Assembly: GCF_000759535.1 (NCBI RefSeq) | Contig: NZ_CP009455.1 | Coordinates: forward strand, 930,001 to 994,000 | Direction of reading: 5' to 3' | DNA length: 64,000 bases | Source: Pseudomonas cremoricolorata | GTDB lineage: Bacteria; Pseudomonadota; Gammaproteobacteria; Pseudomonadales; Pseudomonadaceae | Part shown: positions 8,808 to 20,967 of the stretch, piece by piece | Layout: each line of letters opens with the position of its first letter | Numbering within the stretch: position 1 is the stretch's first letter | The notes under the pieces: generated by a model | Seen by the model: the letters and a program-made list of their open reading frames with translations, nothing else | Told to the model about the DNA's origin: nothing | The model's database searches: none | Program-made: the position numbers and the translations under genes

Positions 8808-11738
8808 CTACAAGCCCAACTGCGCCCAGATTCGCTGCACCTGCCGACGCTCGTCGATGAACTGGCTGGCGTCGATGACCCCGGCCTGCTTTTGCAGGGC
8901 CTGGCGGTGCGAAGCCGAGCGGAAGGCCTTGTACACCTCGCGCAGCAGCTCAGCGTCGGCCGCCGGCAGCAGCCCGGCCTGCTGCAGCTCTTCGAGAAGG
9001 CGGATGTTATCGGTCCAGCGCAGCAGCTCGGGGTGATCGTGGGACCACGCCAGGGCGGCGTACTGCACCATGAACTCGATGTCGACGATGCCGCCGGCAT
9101 CCTGCTTGAGGTCGAACGGCACCCCGGCGTCGAAGGCATTGGCCGCCGTGCCGGCAGCGCTGATTTTGCTGCCTAGGCTGGCGCGCATCTTGGCGCGCAT
9201 GTCGCTGACCTCGCTGCGCAGGGTGTCGAGGTCGCGCGCCTTGCCCAGCACCTTGGCACGCACCGCCTCGAATGCCTTGCCCACCTGCGGGCAACCCACC
9301 AGCACCCGCGCCCGCACCAGCGCCTGATGCTCCCAGGTCCAGGCTTCGTTCTGCTGGTAGCGCTCGAAGGCGCCCAGCGAACTGACCAGCAGGCCCGAGG
9401 CGCCCGAGGGCCGCAGACGCATGTCGACGTCGTAGAGTTGCCCGGAGTTGGTCTGGGTGGTCAGCAGGTGAATGATGCGCTGGCCCAGACGGGTGAAGAA
9501 CTGCGCGCTGTCGATGGGCTTGGCACCGTCGGTTTCGGCGTTCGGGTCACCGTCATGGATGAACACCAGGTCCAGGTCAGAGCCGTGCCCCAGCTCGATG
9601 CCGCCGACCTTGCCATAGCCGACGATGATGAAGCCTGGGTCACACAGCGCGCCGTCATTGCCCATCGGCTGGCCGTGGCGAGCGACGGTCTGGCGCCAGG
9701 CCAGGGCCAGCACCTGGTCGAGAATCGCCTCGGCCAGCCAGGTCAGATAGTCGCTGACCTTCATCAGCGGCAGGTTTCCGGTGATTTCCGAGGCCGCCAC
9801 GCGCAGGCTGTGGGCCAGTTTGAAATGGCGCAGCGCCTCCATCTGCTGTTCCAGATCATCTTCGGGAATGCGCATCAGCCGCTCGCGCAGCTCGCTGGCC
9901 AGCTCCGGCGCCAGCGGCGGGCTGAACAGCCGACCTTCGTTGAGCAGCTCATCGAGCAGCAACGGGAAGCGGGTGATCTGCTCGGCGATCCACGGGCTGG
10001 CCGCGCACAGCGTCAGCAGGCGACGCAGTGCGCCGGGGTTTTCCGTCAGCAGCACCAGGTAGGCCGAGCGCCGGGCGACGGCTTCGACCAGCGGCAGTAC
10101 CCGTTCCAGTACCAGGTCTGGGTTGTCGTGCTCCACCGCCTGGGCCAGCAGCCGCGGAATGAAGGCATCCAGGCGTTCACGGCCAATACGCTGCATCGAA
10201 CGCAGCGACGGGCTGGTACGCAACCCGGTGAGCCGGCGCAGCGCCTCGGCTGGCTGCCGCAGGCCGGCTTCCTGCAACTGACGGCAAGCCGCCTCTTCAT
10301 CCTGGGCCTGTTCCCACAGCGGCGACCATTCGCCGCCGACTACCAGTTCACCTTCGGCCTCGTCTTCGTCGGGGTCGGCGATCACCTGGCGGAAGTGCCA
10401 GTCGATGCGCCCACGCCAGTGCATCAGCTGGCTGTGGAACTGCGCCCAGTCGGCGAAGCCAAGCATATAGGCGACGCGCTCACGGTCCTGCTCGTCGTCC
10501 GGCAGCATCTGCGTCTGGCGGTCGGCGATGGCCTGGATGGCGTGTTCGGTGTAACGCAGAAATTCGTAGCCGTCGCGCAGCTCGGCAACCACAGCGCCCG
10601 GCAGATAGCCCTGGCCTTCGAGGGTCGCCAGCACCTTGAGCAACGGCCGCTGTTGCAGGCTGAGGTCGCGCCCACCGTGAATCAGCTGGAAGGCCTGGGC
10701 GATGAATTCCACCTCGCGGATGCCACCGGCACCGAGCTTGATGTTGTCGGCCATGCCCTTGCGCCGCACTTCCTGCTGAATCAGCTGCTTCATGGTGCGC
10801 AGCGCTTCAATGGCCGAAAAGTCCAGGTAACGCCGGTACACGAAGGGTCGCAGCATCTCTTGCAACTGCGCACCGGCAGCTTGATCGCCAGCCACGACGC
10901 GGGCCTTGATCATGGCGTAGCGTTCCCAGTCGCGGCCTTGGTCCTGGTAATACTGTTCGAGGGCATTGAAGCTCAGCACCAGGGCGCCGGACGAGCCATA
11001 CGGGCGCAGGCGCATGTCGACGCGGAACACGAAGCCATCGACGGTCACCGGGTCCAGCGCCTTGATCAGCCGCTGGCCTAGGCGGGTGAAGAACTCCTGG
11101 TTGTCCAGCGGGCGCTTGACCCCTTCGGTTTCGCCGCCTTCCGGGAAGGCGAAGATCAGGTCGATGTCCGACGACAGGTTCAGCTCCCCGGCGCCGAGCT
11201 TGCCCATGCCCAGCACCACCATGTGCTGGGCCAGGCCGCTGCGCCGACCGACCGGGGTGCCGAACTGCTGGCAATGGCGCGGGTACAGCCACTGATAGGC
11301 CTGGTCGATACAGGCGTCGGCCAGGTCGGAGAGGTCGCGGCAGGTTTCCCCGAGCGCCGCCTGGCGGGTGATGTCGCGCCAGATGATCCGCACTTGCTGA
11401 CGGTTGCGCTCGCGGCGCAGGCTGCGCGCCAGATCATCCTCACTCTGCGCCGCCTGGGCTATGGCGGTGATGCGCGCGCGCAGCTCACCGGCGGCATAGG
11501 CCCGCGCCAGCGTGCCGCTTTCGAGCAGCTCCAGAAGCATGCCCGGCTCGCGCTGGGTCTGTTGCATGACGAAATCGCTGGCCGCGGCAACCTGATCGAA
11601 TTGCCGGCGCTGCTCGGCGCTCAAGCGTTGCAGGTCGAGCCCGGGATGGACGGCGGTGGCTTCTTCGAGGAACTGTTGATTACGCACGACCAGCGGTCGG
11701 AGGATGACAGGCAGATCGAGCGGCAAAGGCTGGCGCAT
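8808..11738 (-). CDS. glnE: Bifunctional glutamine synthetase adenylyltransferase/deadenylase GlnE
   Basis: Controls glutamine synthetase by AMP addition and removal in response to PII and glutamine. The 976-residue protein has the two expected nucleotidyltransferase modules. The N-terminal deadenylylase carries GMGKLGAGELNLSSDIDL (Asp191 and Asp193). The C-terminal adenylyltransferase carries GYGKVGGIELGHGSDLDLVF near residue 700-720. Full length, no disruption. It is transcribed divergently from aceE across a 381-bp region containing several palindromes. Confidence 0.96.
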   Translation of the reverse strand: MRQPLPLDLPVILRPLVVRNQQFLEEATAVHPGLDLQRLSAEQRRQFDQVAAASDFVMQQTQREPGMLLELLESGTLARAYAAGELRARITAIAQAAQSEDDLARSLRRERNRQQVRIIWRDITRQAALGETCRDLSDLADACIDQAYQWLYPRHCQQFGTPVGRRSGLAQHMVVLGMGKLGAGELNLSSDIDLIFAFPEGGETEGVKRPLDNQEFFTRLGQRLIKALDPVTVDGFVFRVDMRLRPYGSSGALVLSFNALEQYYQDQGRDWERYAMIKARVVAGDQAAGAQLQEMLRPFVYRRYLDFSAIEALRTMKQLIQQEVRRKGMADNIKLGAGGIREVEFIAQAFQLIHGGRDLSLQQRPLLKVLATLEGQGYLPGAVVAELRDGYEFLRYTEHAIQAIADRQTQMLPDDEQDRERVAYMLGFADWAQFHSQLMHWRGRIDWHFRQVIADPDEDEAEGELVVGGEWSPLWEQAQDEEAACRQLQEAGLRQPAEALRRLTGLRTSPSLRSMQRIGRERLDAFIPRLLAQAVEHDNPDLVLERVLPLVEAVARRSAYLVLLTENPGALRRLLTLCAASPWIAEQITRFPLLLDELLNEGRLFSPPLAPELASELRERLMRIPEDDLEQQMEALRHFKLAHSLRVAASEITGNLPLMKVSDYLTWLAEAILDQVLALAWRQTVARHGQPMGNDGALCDPGFIIVGYGKVGGIELGHGSDLDLVFIHDGDPNAETDGAKPIDSAQFFTRLGQRIIHLLTTQTNSGQLYDVDMRLRPSGASGLLVSSLGAFERYQQNEAWTWEHQALVRARVLVGCPQVGKAFEAVRAKVLGKARDLDTLRSEVSDMRAKMRASLGSKISAAGTAANAFDAGVPFDLKQDAGGIVDIEFMVQYAALAWSHDHPELLRWTDNIRLLEELQQAGLLPAADAELLREVYKAFRSASHRQALQKQAGVIDASQFIDERRQVQRIWAQLGL

Positions 11739-11805
11739 GGTCTATCCTAGATCGGCATTTGGGAAGGGTGAGCGTCCGGCCAAGGAAAAAGGCAGCCGGG
11801 CAAAA

Positions 11806-11815
11806 TTGTATACAA
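11806..11815. promoter_or_regulatory. TTGTATACAA palindrome, GntR-type operator candidate
   Basis: A perfect 10-bp palindrome in an A-rich context, about 70 bp upstream of the glnE start. Similar TTGTATACAA-like sites are used by GntR/FCD-family regulators; which regulator would act here is unknown. Confidence 0.35.
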
Positions 11816-11943
11816 AAGTTGTAAATAGCTTAAAAGGCAAAAATCAAGGCAGGAAAATTCAAAAACCGTCCCCTTGAAAGTAATTTTTTGGGTACGGGAA
11901 CGATTTTTCCCACAAGCGAAGGTGCGATCGAACATCGCTTCTC

Positions 11944-11958
11944 TGTAGTTTTACTACT
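11944..11958. promoter_or_regulatory. aceE upstream palindrome, site 1
   Basis: TGTAGT-TTT-ACTACT: an interrupted palindrome with one mismatch. It is the reverse complement, bar one base, of the perfect site 52 bp downstream. Resembles the HexR/RpiR-type consensus TGTARTnnnAYTACA known from other gammaproteobacteria; assignment to HexR is inference. Confidence 0.55.
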
Positions 11959-11995
11959 ACCCCTTCTCTGCAAAAGCATGAAATCCGAAAGCATT

Positions 11996-12010
11996 TGTAG
12001 TAAAACTACA
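11996..12010. promoter_or_regulatory. aceE upstream palindrome, site 2
   Basis: TGTAGT-AAA-ACTACA: a perfect 6-bp-arm palindrome 110 bp before the aceE ATG. Centre-to-centre distance from site 1 is 52 bp, close to five helical turns, so two dimers could lie on the same DNA face. Confidence 0.6.
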
Positions 12011-12119
12011 CGCCGCCGAAAGACACTACGGCAATCCAAGAATTCACGACGTCTGCCCATAAGGCCAGTCGCAAACTCAGGCTTCCGATTCTGGTTGCCT
12101 TTCCGCCCTGGAGCAAGCC

Positions 12120-14765
<2,646 letters not shown>

Positions 14766-14778
14766 GGAGTATTTTTAA

Positions 14779-16419
14779 GTGAGCGAACTCATTCGCGTAC
14801 CTGACATCGGCAGCGGTGAAGGTGAAATCATCGAGCTGTTCGTCAAGGTCGGCGACCGCATCGAGGCCGACCAGAGCCTGCTGACCCTGGAGTCCGACAA
14901 GGCCTCCATGGAGATTCCGGCGCCCAAGGCCGGTGTCGTCAAGGAACTGAAGGTCAAGCTGGGCGACCGCCTGAAAGAAGGCGACGAACTGCTGGTGCTG
15001 GAAGCCGAGGGCGCTGCGGCGTCCGAAGCACCCGCCGCCGAGGAAAAACCTGCTGCTGCCCCTGCTGCTGCCGAAAAACCGGCCGAGCAGGAAGCTGCTG
15101 CGCCGGCTGCCGCACCTGCGGCCGCCAGCGTGCAGGACATCCACGTGCCGGACATCGGCTCGTCGGGCAAGGCCAAGATCATCGAAGTGCTGGTCAAGGC
15201 CGGCGACACCGTCGAAGCCGACCAGTCGCTGATCACCCTGGAGTCCGACAAGGCCTCCATGGAAATCCCTTCGCCCGCCGCTGGCGTGGTCAAGGAAGTG
15301 ATCGCCAAGCTCGACGACGAAGTCGGCACCGGTGACCTGATTCTCAAACTGGAAGTCGCTGGCGCTGCGCCGGCTCCTGCCCCAAGCAAAGCTGAAGCAC
15401 CGGCCAAGGCCGAGCCTGCAGCTGCGCCGAAGCAAGAGGCTGCCAAGCCGGCAGCGGCGGTCGAGACACCGGCTGCGACCGCCCCTGCGGCCGGCAGCAA
15501 CGCCAAGGTCCACGCCGGCCCTGCGGTGCGTCAGTTGGCCCGTGAATTCGGGGTCGACCTGGGTGCGGTCAGCGCCAGCGGTCCGCACGGTCGCATCCTC
15601 AAGGAAGACGTGCAGGCCTACGTCAAGGCCATGATGCAGAAGGCCAAGGAAGCGCCGGCAGCAGCCGGTGCGACCGGTGGCGCCGGCATCCCGCCGATTC
15701 CGACCGTCGACTTCAGCAAGTTCGGTGAAGTCGAAGAAGTCGCCCTCACCCGCCTGATGCAGGTCGGCGCCGCCAACCTGCACCGCAGCTGGCTGAACGT
15801 GCCGCACGTCACCCAGTTCGACTCGGCCGACATCACCGAGCTGGAAGCCTTCCGCGTCGCGCAGAAAGCCGTCGCCGAGAAAGCCGGCGTCAAGCTCACC
15901 GTGCTGCCACTGCTGCTCAAGGCCAGCGCCTTCCTGCTCAAGGAAATGCCTGACTTCAACAGCTCGCTGGCACCGAGCGGCAAGGCCATCATCCGCAAGA
16001 AGTACGTGAACATCGGCTTCGCCGTGGACACCCCGGATGGCCTGCTGGTACCGGTGATCAAGAACGTCGACCAGAAGAGCCTGCTGCAACTGGCAGCCGA
16101 AGCCGCAGCACTGGCTGAAAAAGCCCGTACCAAGAAGCTCTCGGCCGATGACATGCAGGGTGCCTGCTTCACCATCTCCAGCCTGGGCCACATTGGCGGC
16201 ACCGGCTTCACGCCGATCGTCAACGCGCCGGAAGTGGCGATCCTCGGTGTTTCCAAGGCGACCATGCAACCGGTGTGGGACGGCAAGGCCTTCCAGCCCA
16301 AGCTGATGCTGCCGCTGTCGCTGTCCTACGATCACCGGGTGATCAACGGCGCCGCCGCTGCACGCTTCACCAAGCGCCTTGGCGACGTGCTGGCCGATAT
16401 CCGCACGCTGCTGCTGTAA
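14779..16419 (+). CDS. aceF: Pyruvate dehydrogenase E2, dihydrolipoamide acetyltransferase AceF
   Basis: Core of the pyruvate dehydrogenase complex; receives acetyl from AceE on lipoyl arms and makes acetyl-CoA. Of the 546 residues, two lipoyl domains come first (lipoylated Lys41 and Lys158, each in ESDKASME), joined by Ala/Pro-rich swinging linkers. A peripheral-subunit-binding domain (about 246-283) and the catalytic domain (about 310-546) follow. The active-site segment reads SYDHRVINGA where E. coli has DHRVIDGA; I recall the Asn form from other pseudomonads, so it is probably not a defect. GTG start 13 bp after aceE. No E3 (lpd) gene follows. Confidence 0.96.
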   Translation: MSELIRVPDIGSGEGEIIELFVKVGDRIEADQSLLTLESDKASMEIPAPKAGVVKELKVKLGDRLKEGDELLVLEAEGAAASEAPAAEEKPAAAPAAAEKPAEQEAAAPAAAPAAASVQDIHVPDIGSSGKAKIIEVLVKAGDTVEADQSLITLESDKASMEIPSPAAGVVKEVIAKLDDEVGTGDLILKLEVAGAAPAPAPSKAEAPAKAEPAAAPKQEAAKPAAAVETPAATAPAAGSNAKVHAGPAVRQLAREFGVDLGAVSASGPHGRILKEDVQAYVKAMMQKAKEAPAAAGATGGAGIPPIPTVDFSKFGEVEEVALTRLMQVGAANLHRSWLNVPHVTQFDSADITELEAFRVAQKAVAEKAGVKLTVLPLLLKASAFLLKEMPDFNSSLAPSGKAIIRKKYVNIGFAVDTPDGLLVPVIKNVDQKSLLQLAAEAAALAEKARTKKLSADDMQGACFTISSLGHIGGTGFTPIVNAPEVAILGVSKATMQPVWDGKAFQPKLMLPLSLSYDHRVINGAAAARFTKRLGDVLADIRTLLL

Positions 16420-16755
16420 CCCTGCCAGCGGGCTGCCCGGCCTGATCGGACAGTCCGCCGGCAACTTTTTTACGAGCTGCCACGCTCGTGCCTCAACCCC
16501 GCCTGTGGCGGTATTGCTGTTCATGGTTTGGGACTGCTTCGCAGCCCAACCCGCTGGATGAACAGCATTACGCTTCTGGCGGGGATTTTTTGTCTGCGGC
16601 AAAGCCCCACTCCCGTCCTTCAGCCCCACCGCCAGTTGCCGACAATCTGTACTGGACCCAGAGACACGGCCGCTTGCCAGCCCCCGACGCATGATGCAAC
16701 CTTGCCCAATGCGCCGCCGTCCAGGCAGCCACCCTTTTCCTCAAGCGAGTCGTCG
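16420..16755. other. aceF-dipA intergenic region
   Basis: 336 bp without a supported gene. It contains the nested terminator-like structure at 16497-16591. The remaining ~160 bp before the dipA ATG presumably hold its promoter, which I could not place. The dipA frame is open back to about 16528, but that part is low-complexity and lacks a credible start. Confidence 0.6.
16497..16591 (+). terminator. Nested-stem intrinsic terminator after aceF
   Basis: Three concentric inverted repeats: an outer stem CCCCGCC/GGCGGGG (16497-16503 with 16578-16584), a middle stem GCTGTTCAT/ATGAACAGC (16516-16524 with 16558-16566) and an inner stem TTGGG-a-CTGC/GCAG-CCCAA around a TTC loop (16528-16549). The outer right arm runs straight into ATTTTTT, as in Rho-independent terminators. 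It is longer than a usual terminator and could be the stable 3' end of the aceEF mRNA. Confidence 0.7.
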
Positions 16756-19440
16756 ATGAAAAGCCTACCTGATGCCACCAGCCGTCCGGTGGCCGAGGTC
16801 GTCACGCAACTGCCCGTGCCCTCGCGGCTGGGCATGTTACGTTTCGAGCGGCTGAACGAGGCCAGTTGGTCGCTGCTCTACCTCGATCCGGCTTGCGAAC
16901 GGCAACTGGGCCTGAGCGCCGCCGAGCTGTGCGCAATGATCGGCTCGCCGTTCGCCAGCTTCATGGAACCCGAGGCACGCTACCGGCTGCACGACGAAAT
17001 CCAGCTGCAATTGAGCGGCCGTCCTCATTACCGGGTGCGCTACACCTTGCATACCCGTAGCGAACCACTGCGGGTACTGGAAATCGGCGAAGTCTACAAA
17101 CAGCACAATCGCCAGTTACTGCGCGGCTACCTGACCGTGCTCGATGATCAGGAAGATCACCCCGACCTCGGCGCCCAGGCCCTGGAGACGCGCAACAATC
17201 GTCTGCAACTGGCGCTGCAGCTCAACCAGCGGGCGCAGCAGGAACAGCTGCAGCAGCTGGAACGGGTGCGCGCCCAGCAGGACCTCATCCTGCGCCTGGC
17301 ACGCCAACGCTACAGCGCCGGCAATTCGCTGCTCGAAGCAGCCGAGCTGATTACCCGCACCGCCTGTGAAATCTACAAGGTCGACTCGGCAAGCATCTGG
17401 CACCTCAACGAGCAACGGCTGGAGCCGATCAGTGCCTGGCGCCATGCCGACGCCGAGCACCGCCTGCTCGATGCCATCGACGCCAGTGAGTTTCCCGATT
17501 ACCTCGAAGCCCTGCACACCAGCCGCGCCATCGACGCCCACAACGCCAGCCACGATCCACGTACCCGCGACCTGGCCGAAAGCCTGTACCCGGACGACAA
17601 CGCCATGCTCGACGCCAGCATCCGCATCGACGGCCAGGTGGTCGGTGTGCTGTGCCTGGAGCAGACCGAGCCGCGCACCTGGCAGGCCGACGAAATCGCC
17701 TTCGCCGGCGAGCTGGCCGATCAGTTCGCGCAGGTGGTCACCAACCACAAGCGACGCACCGCCGCCAGCGCCCTGCACCTGTTCCAGCGTGCCGTCGAGC
17801 AAAGCGCCAGCGCCTTTCTGCTGGTCAACCGTGAAGGGGTGGTGGAGTACGTCAACCCCAGCTTCACCGCCATCACCCAGTACAGTACCGAGGAAGTCCA
17901 GGGTCACCCCCTGGGCGAGTTGCCGGCCTTGGAAAACCTCAGTGAAATCCTCTTCGACTCGCCGTCGAGCCTGGACATCGGCAACAGCTGGCAAGGCGAA
18001 TTCAAGAGCCGGCGCAAGAACCTCGAACCCTACTGGGGGCAGTTGTCGATCTCCAAGGTGTACGGCGACAACCGCGAGCTGACCCATTACATCGGCATCT
18101 ACGAAGACATCACCGAGAGCAAACTCGCCCAGCAGCGCATCGAGCGCCTGGCCTACACCGACAACCTCACCGGCCTGGGCAATCGCGCCGCGTTCATTCG
18201 CAGCCTCGATCAGCGCCTGGGCGCCGACGGTACAAGGCCCATCTGCCTGCTGCTGGTGGACATCGACAACTTCAAGCGGATCAACGACAGCCTCGGGCAC
18301 TCCACCGGCGACAAACTGCTGATGAGCTTGGCCAGGCGTCTGCGCAACAGCCTGAGCAGCGGCAGCAGCCTGGCCCGCCTGGCCAGCAACGAGTTCGCCG
18401 TACTGCTCGACGACACCAGTATCGAGGCCGGCCAGCAACTTACCCAGCAGCTGTTGCTGACACTGGAAAAACCGATGTTCGTCGACAACCAGCTGATCAA
18501 CGTCACCGCCTCCGGTGGCCTTGCCTGCGCGCCGCTGCACGGCAGCGACCCGCAGACGCTGATGCGCAACGCAGGCCTGGCCTTGCATAAGGCCAAGGCC
18601 AACGGCAAGCACCAGGCGCAGGTATTCACCGAGGTGCTCAATGCCGAGGCCAGCTACAAGCTGTTCGTCGAGAACAACCTGCGCCGCGCCCTGACCCAGA
18701 ACGAGCTGGAAGTGTTCTATCAGCCCAAGCTGTGCCTGCGCAGCGGGCGTCTGCTGGGCCTGGAAGCGTTGCTGCGCTGGAATCATCCTGAGCGCGGCAT
18801 GATCCGTCCCGACCAGTTCATCAGCGTCGCCGAAGAGACCGGACTGATCATTCCCATCGGCAAGTGGGTGGTTCGTGAATCGTGCCGGATGATTCGCCAG
18901 TTGCAGCAGGCCGATCTGGGCAGGCTGCACGTGGCGATCAACCTGTCACCCAAGCAGTTCTCCGACCCCGAGCTGGTCAGCTCGATTGCCGCGATCCTCG
19001 AACAGGAGGCGCTGCCGGCTCAGTTGCTCGAGCTCGAGCTGACCGAAGGGCTGCTGCTGGAGGCCACCGAAAGCACCCGGCGCCAGCTCGCCGAACTCAA
19101 GCAATTGGGCCTGACCCTGGCCATGGACGACTTTGGCACCGGTTATTCGTCGCTCAGCTACTTGAAAAAATTCCCCATCGACATCATCAAGATCGATCGC
19201 AGCTTCATCAACGAAATCCCCGACAATCAGGACGACATGGAAATCACCTCGGCGGTGGTGGCCATGGCTCATAACCTCAAGCTCAAGGTGGTCGCCGAGG
19301 GTATCGAGACCGCCGCGCAGCTGGCATTCCTGCGCAGGCACCGCTGCGATGTCGGCCAGGGGTATCTGTTCGACCGGCCCATTCCCGGGCGCGAACTGAT
19401 TGAGCGACTACAGCGTTATCCACGAGGCCCAGCGGCCTGA
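16756..19440 (+). CDS. dipA: DipA-like PAS/GAF/GGDEF/EAL cyclic-di-GMP phosphodiesterase
   Basis: Degrades the second messenger c-di-GMP. The 894 residues from ATG at 16756 (MKSLPDATSRP) contain an N-terminal PAS-like region (about 20-130), a Gln-rich coiled coil (about 135-180), a GAF-like domain (about 190-335) and a PAS domain (about 345-460). These are followed by GGDEF (about 470-635) and EAL (about 645-890). The GGDEF signature is degenerate, ASNEF at residues 542-546. The EAL domain has LGLEALLRW and the DDFGTGYSSL loop and looks catalytically intact. Position next to aceF and msrA, length and the ASNEF variant all match P. aeruginosa DipA (PA5017), linked there to biofilm dispersal. 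Cytoplasmic; no membrane segments seen. Confidence 0.9.
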   Translation: MKSLPDATSRPVAEVVTQLPVPSRLGMLRFERLNEASWSLLYLDPACERQLGLSAAELCAMIGSPFASFMEPEARYRLHDEIQLQLSGRPHYRVRYTLHTRSEPLRVLEIGEVYKQHNRQLLRGYLTVLDDQEDHPDLGAQALETRNNRLQLALQLNQRAQQEQLQQLERVRAQQDLILRLARQRYSAGNSLLEAAELITRTACEIYKVDSASIWHLNEQRLEPISAWRHADAEHRLLDAIDASEFPDYLEALHTSRAIDAHNASHDPRTRDLAESLYPDDNAMLDASIRIDGQVVGVLCLEQTEPRTWQADEIAFAGELADQFAQVVTNHKRRTAASALHLFQRAVEQSASAFLLVNREGVVEYVNPSFTAITQYSTEEVQGHPLGELPALENLSEILFDSPSSLDIGNSWQGEFKSRRKNLEPYWGQLSISKVYGDNRELTHYIGIYEDITESKLAQQRIERLAYTDNLTGLGNRAAFIRSLDQRLGADGTRPICLLLVDIDNFKRINDSLGHSTGDKLLMSLARRLRNSLSSGSSLARLASNEFAVLLDDTSIEAGQQLTQQLLLTLEKPMFVDNQLINVTASGGLACAPLHGSDPQTLMRNAGLALHKAKANGKHQAQVFTEVLNAEASYKLFVENNLRRALTQNELEVFYQPKLCLRSGRLLGLEALLRWNHPERGMIRPDQFISVAEETGLIIPIGKWVVRESCRMIRQLQQADLGRLHVAINLSPKQFSDPELVSSIAAILEQEALPAQLLELELTEGLLLEATESTRRQLAELKQLGLTLAMDDFGTGYSSLSYLKKFPIDIIKIDRSFINEIPDNQDDMEITSAVVAMAHNLKLKVVAEGIETAAQLAFLRRHRCDVGQGYLFDRPIPGRELIERLQRYPRGPAA

Positions 19441-19548
19441 CAGCGCCTTCAGGCTTGGGCACTATGGCAGGCATGAGCCTTGCCCTTGCCGATGCCACCT
19501 GGGCATATCGCGCCACCCTCTTCAACCTCACGACACAGAGGAACCATC

Positions 19549-20214
<666 letters not shown>

Positions 20215-20217
20215 GCC

Positions 20218-20841
20218 ATGGCCAGCATGACGCTGTTCCATTCGCCGCTCTCGCCGTTCGTGCGCAAGGTCATGGTGGTGCTGCACGAAACCGGGCAGCT
20301 CGATCGGGTGACCCTGCAAGGGGTAGACATCAGCCCCGTCAAGCCCGACGCAACACTCAACCAGGGCAACCCCATCGGCAAGATCCCCGCCCTGCGCCTG
20401 GCCGACGGCACGGTGCTGCACGACAGCCGGGTGATCTGCGAGTACCTCGACCAGCAGCACGTCGGCCTGCCGCTGCTGCCCCGTGAAGGCTCTGCGCGCT
20501 GGCGTCGCCTGACGCTGATGTCGCAGGCCGATGCCATTCTCGATGCTGCCGTGTCGAGCCGCTACGAAGTGGCCGTGCGGCCCGCCGACAAGCGCTGGGA
20601 CGGCTGGCTCGATGCGCAGAGCGAGAAGATTCGCCGCAGCCTGGCTGATCTTGAGCAGCAGCACTTGGCCGAAATCGCCTCAGGCTTCGACCTGGCGGCC
20701 ATTGGCCTGGCCTGCGCCCTGGGCTACCTCGACCTGCGCCAGCCCGAGTTCGGCTGGCGTGAGCGGCAGCCAGGTCTGGCCGCGTGGTATGCCGAAGTGG
20801 CCAAGCGGCCGTCGATGCTGGCGACAGCGCCGACAGCTTGA
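20218..20841 (+). CDS. Glutathione S-transferase family protein
   Basis: A 207-residue cytosolic GST-fold protein. An N-terminal thioredoxin-like domain (about 1-80) carries FHSPLSPFVRKV at the site of the glutathione-activating residue and the GKIPALRLADGTVLHDSRVICEYLD glutathione-binding segment. A helical C-terminal domain (about 90-207) follows. The substrate cannot be told from sequence. The start lies 3 bp after the msrA stop. Confidence 0.88.
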   Translation: MASMTLFHSPLSPFVRKVMVVLHETGQLDRVTLQGVDISPVKPDATLNQGNPIGKIPALRLADGTVLHDSRVICEYLDQQHVGLPLLPREGSARWRRLTLMSQADAILDAAVSSRYEVAVRPADKRWDGWLDAQSEKIRRSLADLEQQHLAEIASGFDLAAIGLACALGYLDLRQPEFGWRERQPGLAAWYAEVAKRPSMLATAPTA

Positions 20842-20967
20842 GCATGCAGGTTGGCCCAAGCTGTTAATCAGAGCTATCGGAGCCGCTCGCTTGGCGGCCC
20901 ATCGCGGCTGAAGCCGCTTCTGGAAGATTTGCGAAACCTTCAGGAGCTGCTTCAGAAGAAATCCCAA

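Larger units (their letters stand above)
11739..12119. other. glnE-aceE divergent intergenic region
   Basis: This 381-bp region holds no convincing gene. It is notably A+T-rich compared with its neighbours between about 11800 and 12010. It carries three palindromic sites described separately: TTGTATACAA nearer glnE and two TGTAGT-N3-ACTAC(A/T) sites nearer aceE. Promoters for both glnE and aceE are expected here, but I could not assign -35/-10 boxes with confidence. Confidence 0.7.

Noticed and set aside
7574..9139. waaF with a 170-residue N-terminal extension
   Set aside because: The extension is antisense to glnE and unlike any heptosyltransferase N-terminus; ATG 8623 is the standard start.
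16360..16419. AceF active-site Asn (DHRVINGA) as a loss-of-function change
   Set aside because: The residue differs from E. coli, but I recall the same Asn in other Pseudomonas AceF proteins and the rest of the protein is intact.
16528..16755. N-terminal extension of the DipA-like protein
   Set aside because: This stretch covers the aceF terminator structure and encodes low-complexity Pro/Arg-rich residues; ATG 16756 fits the family length.
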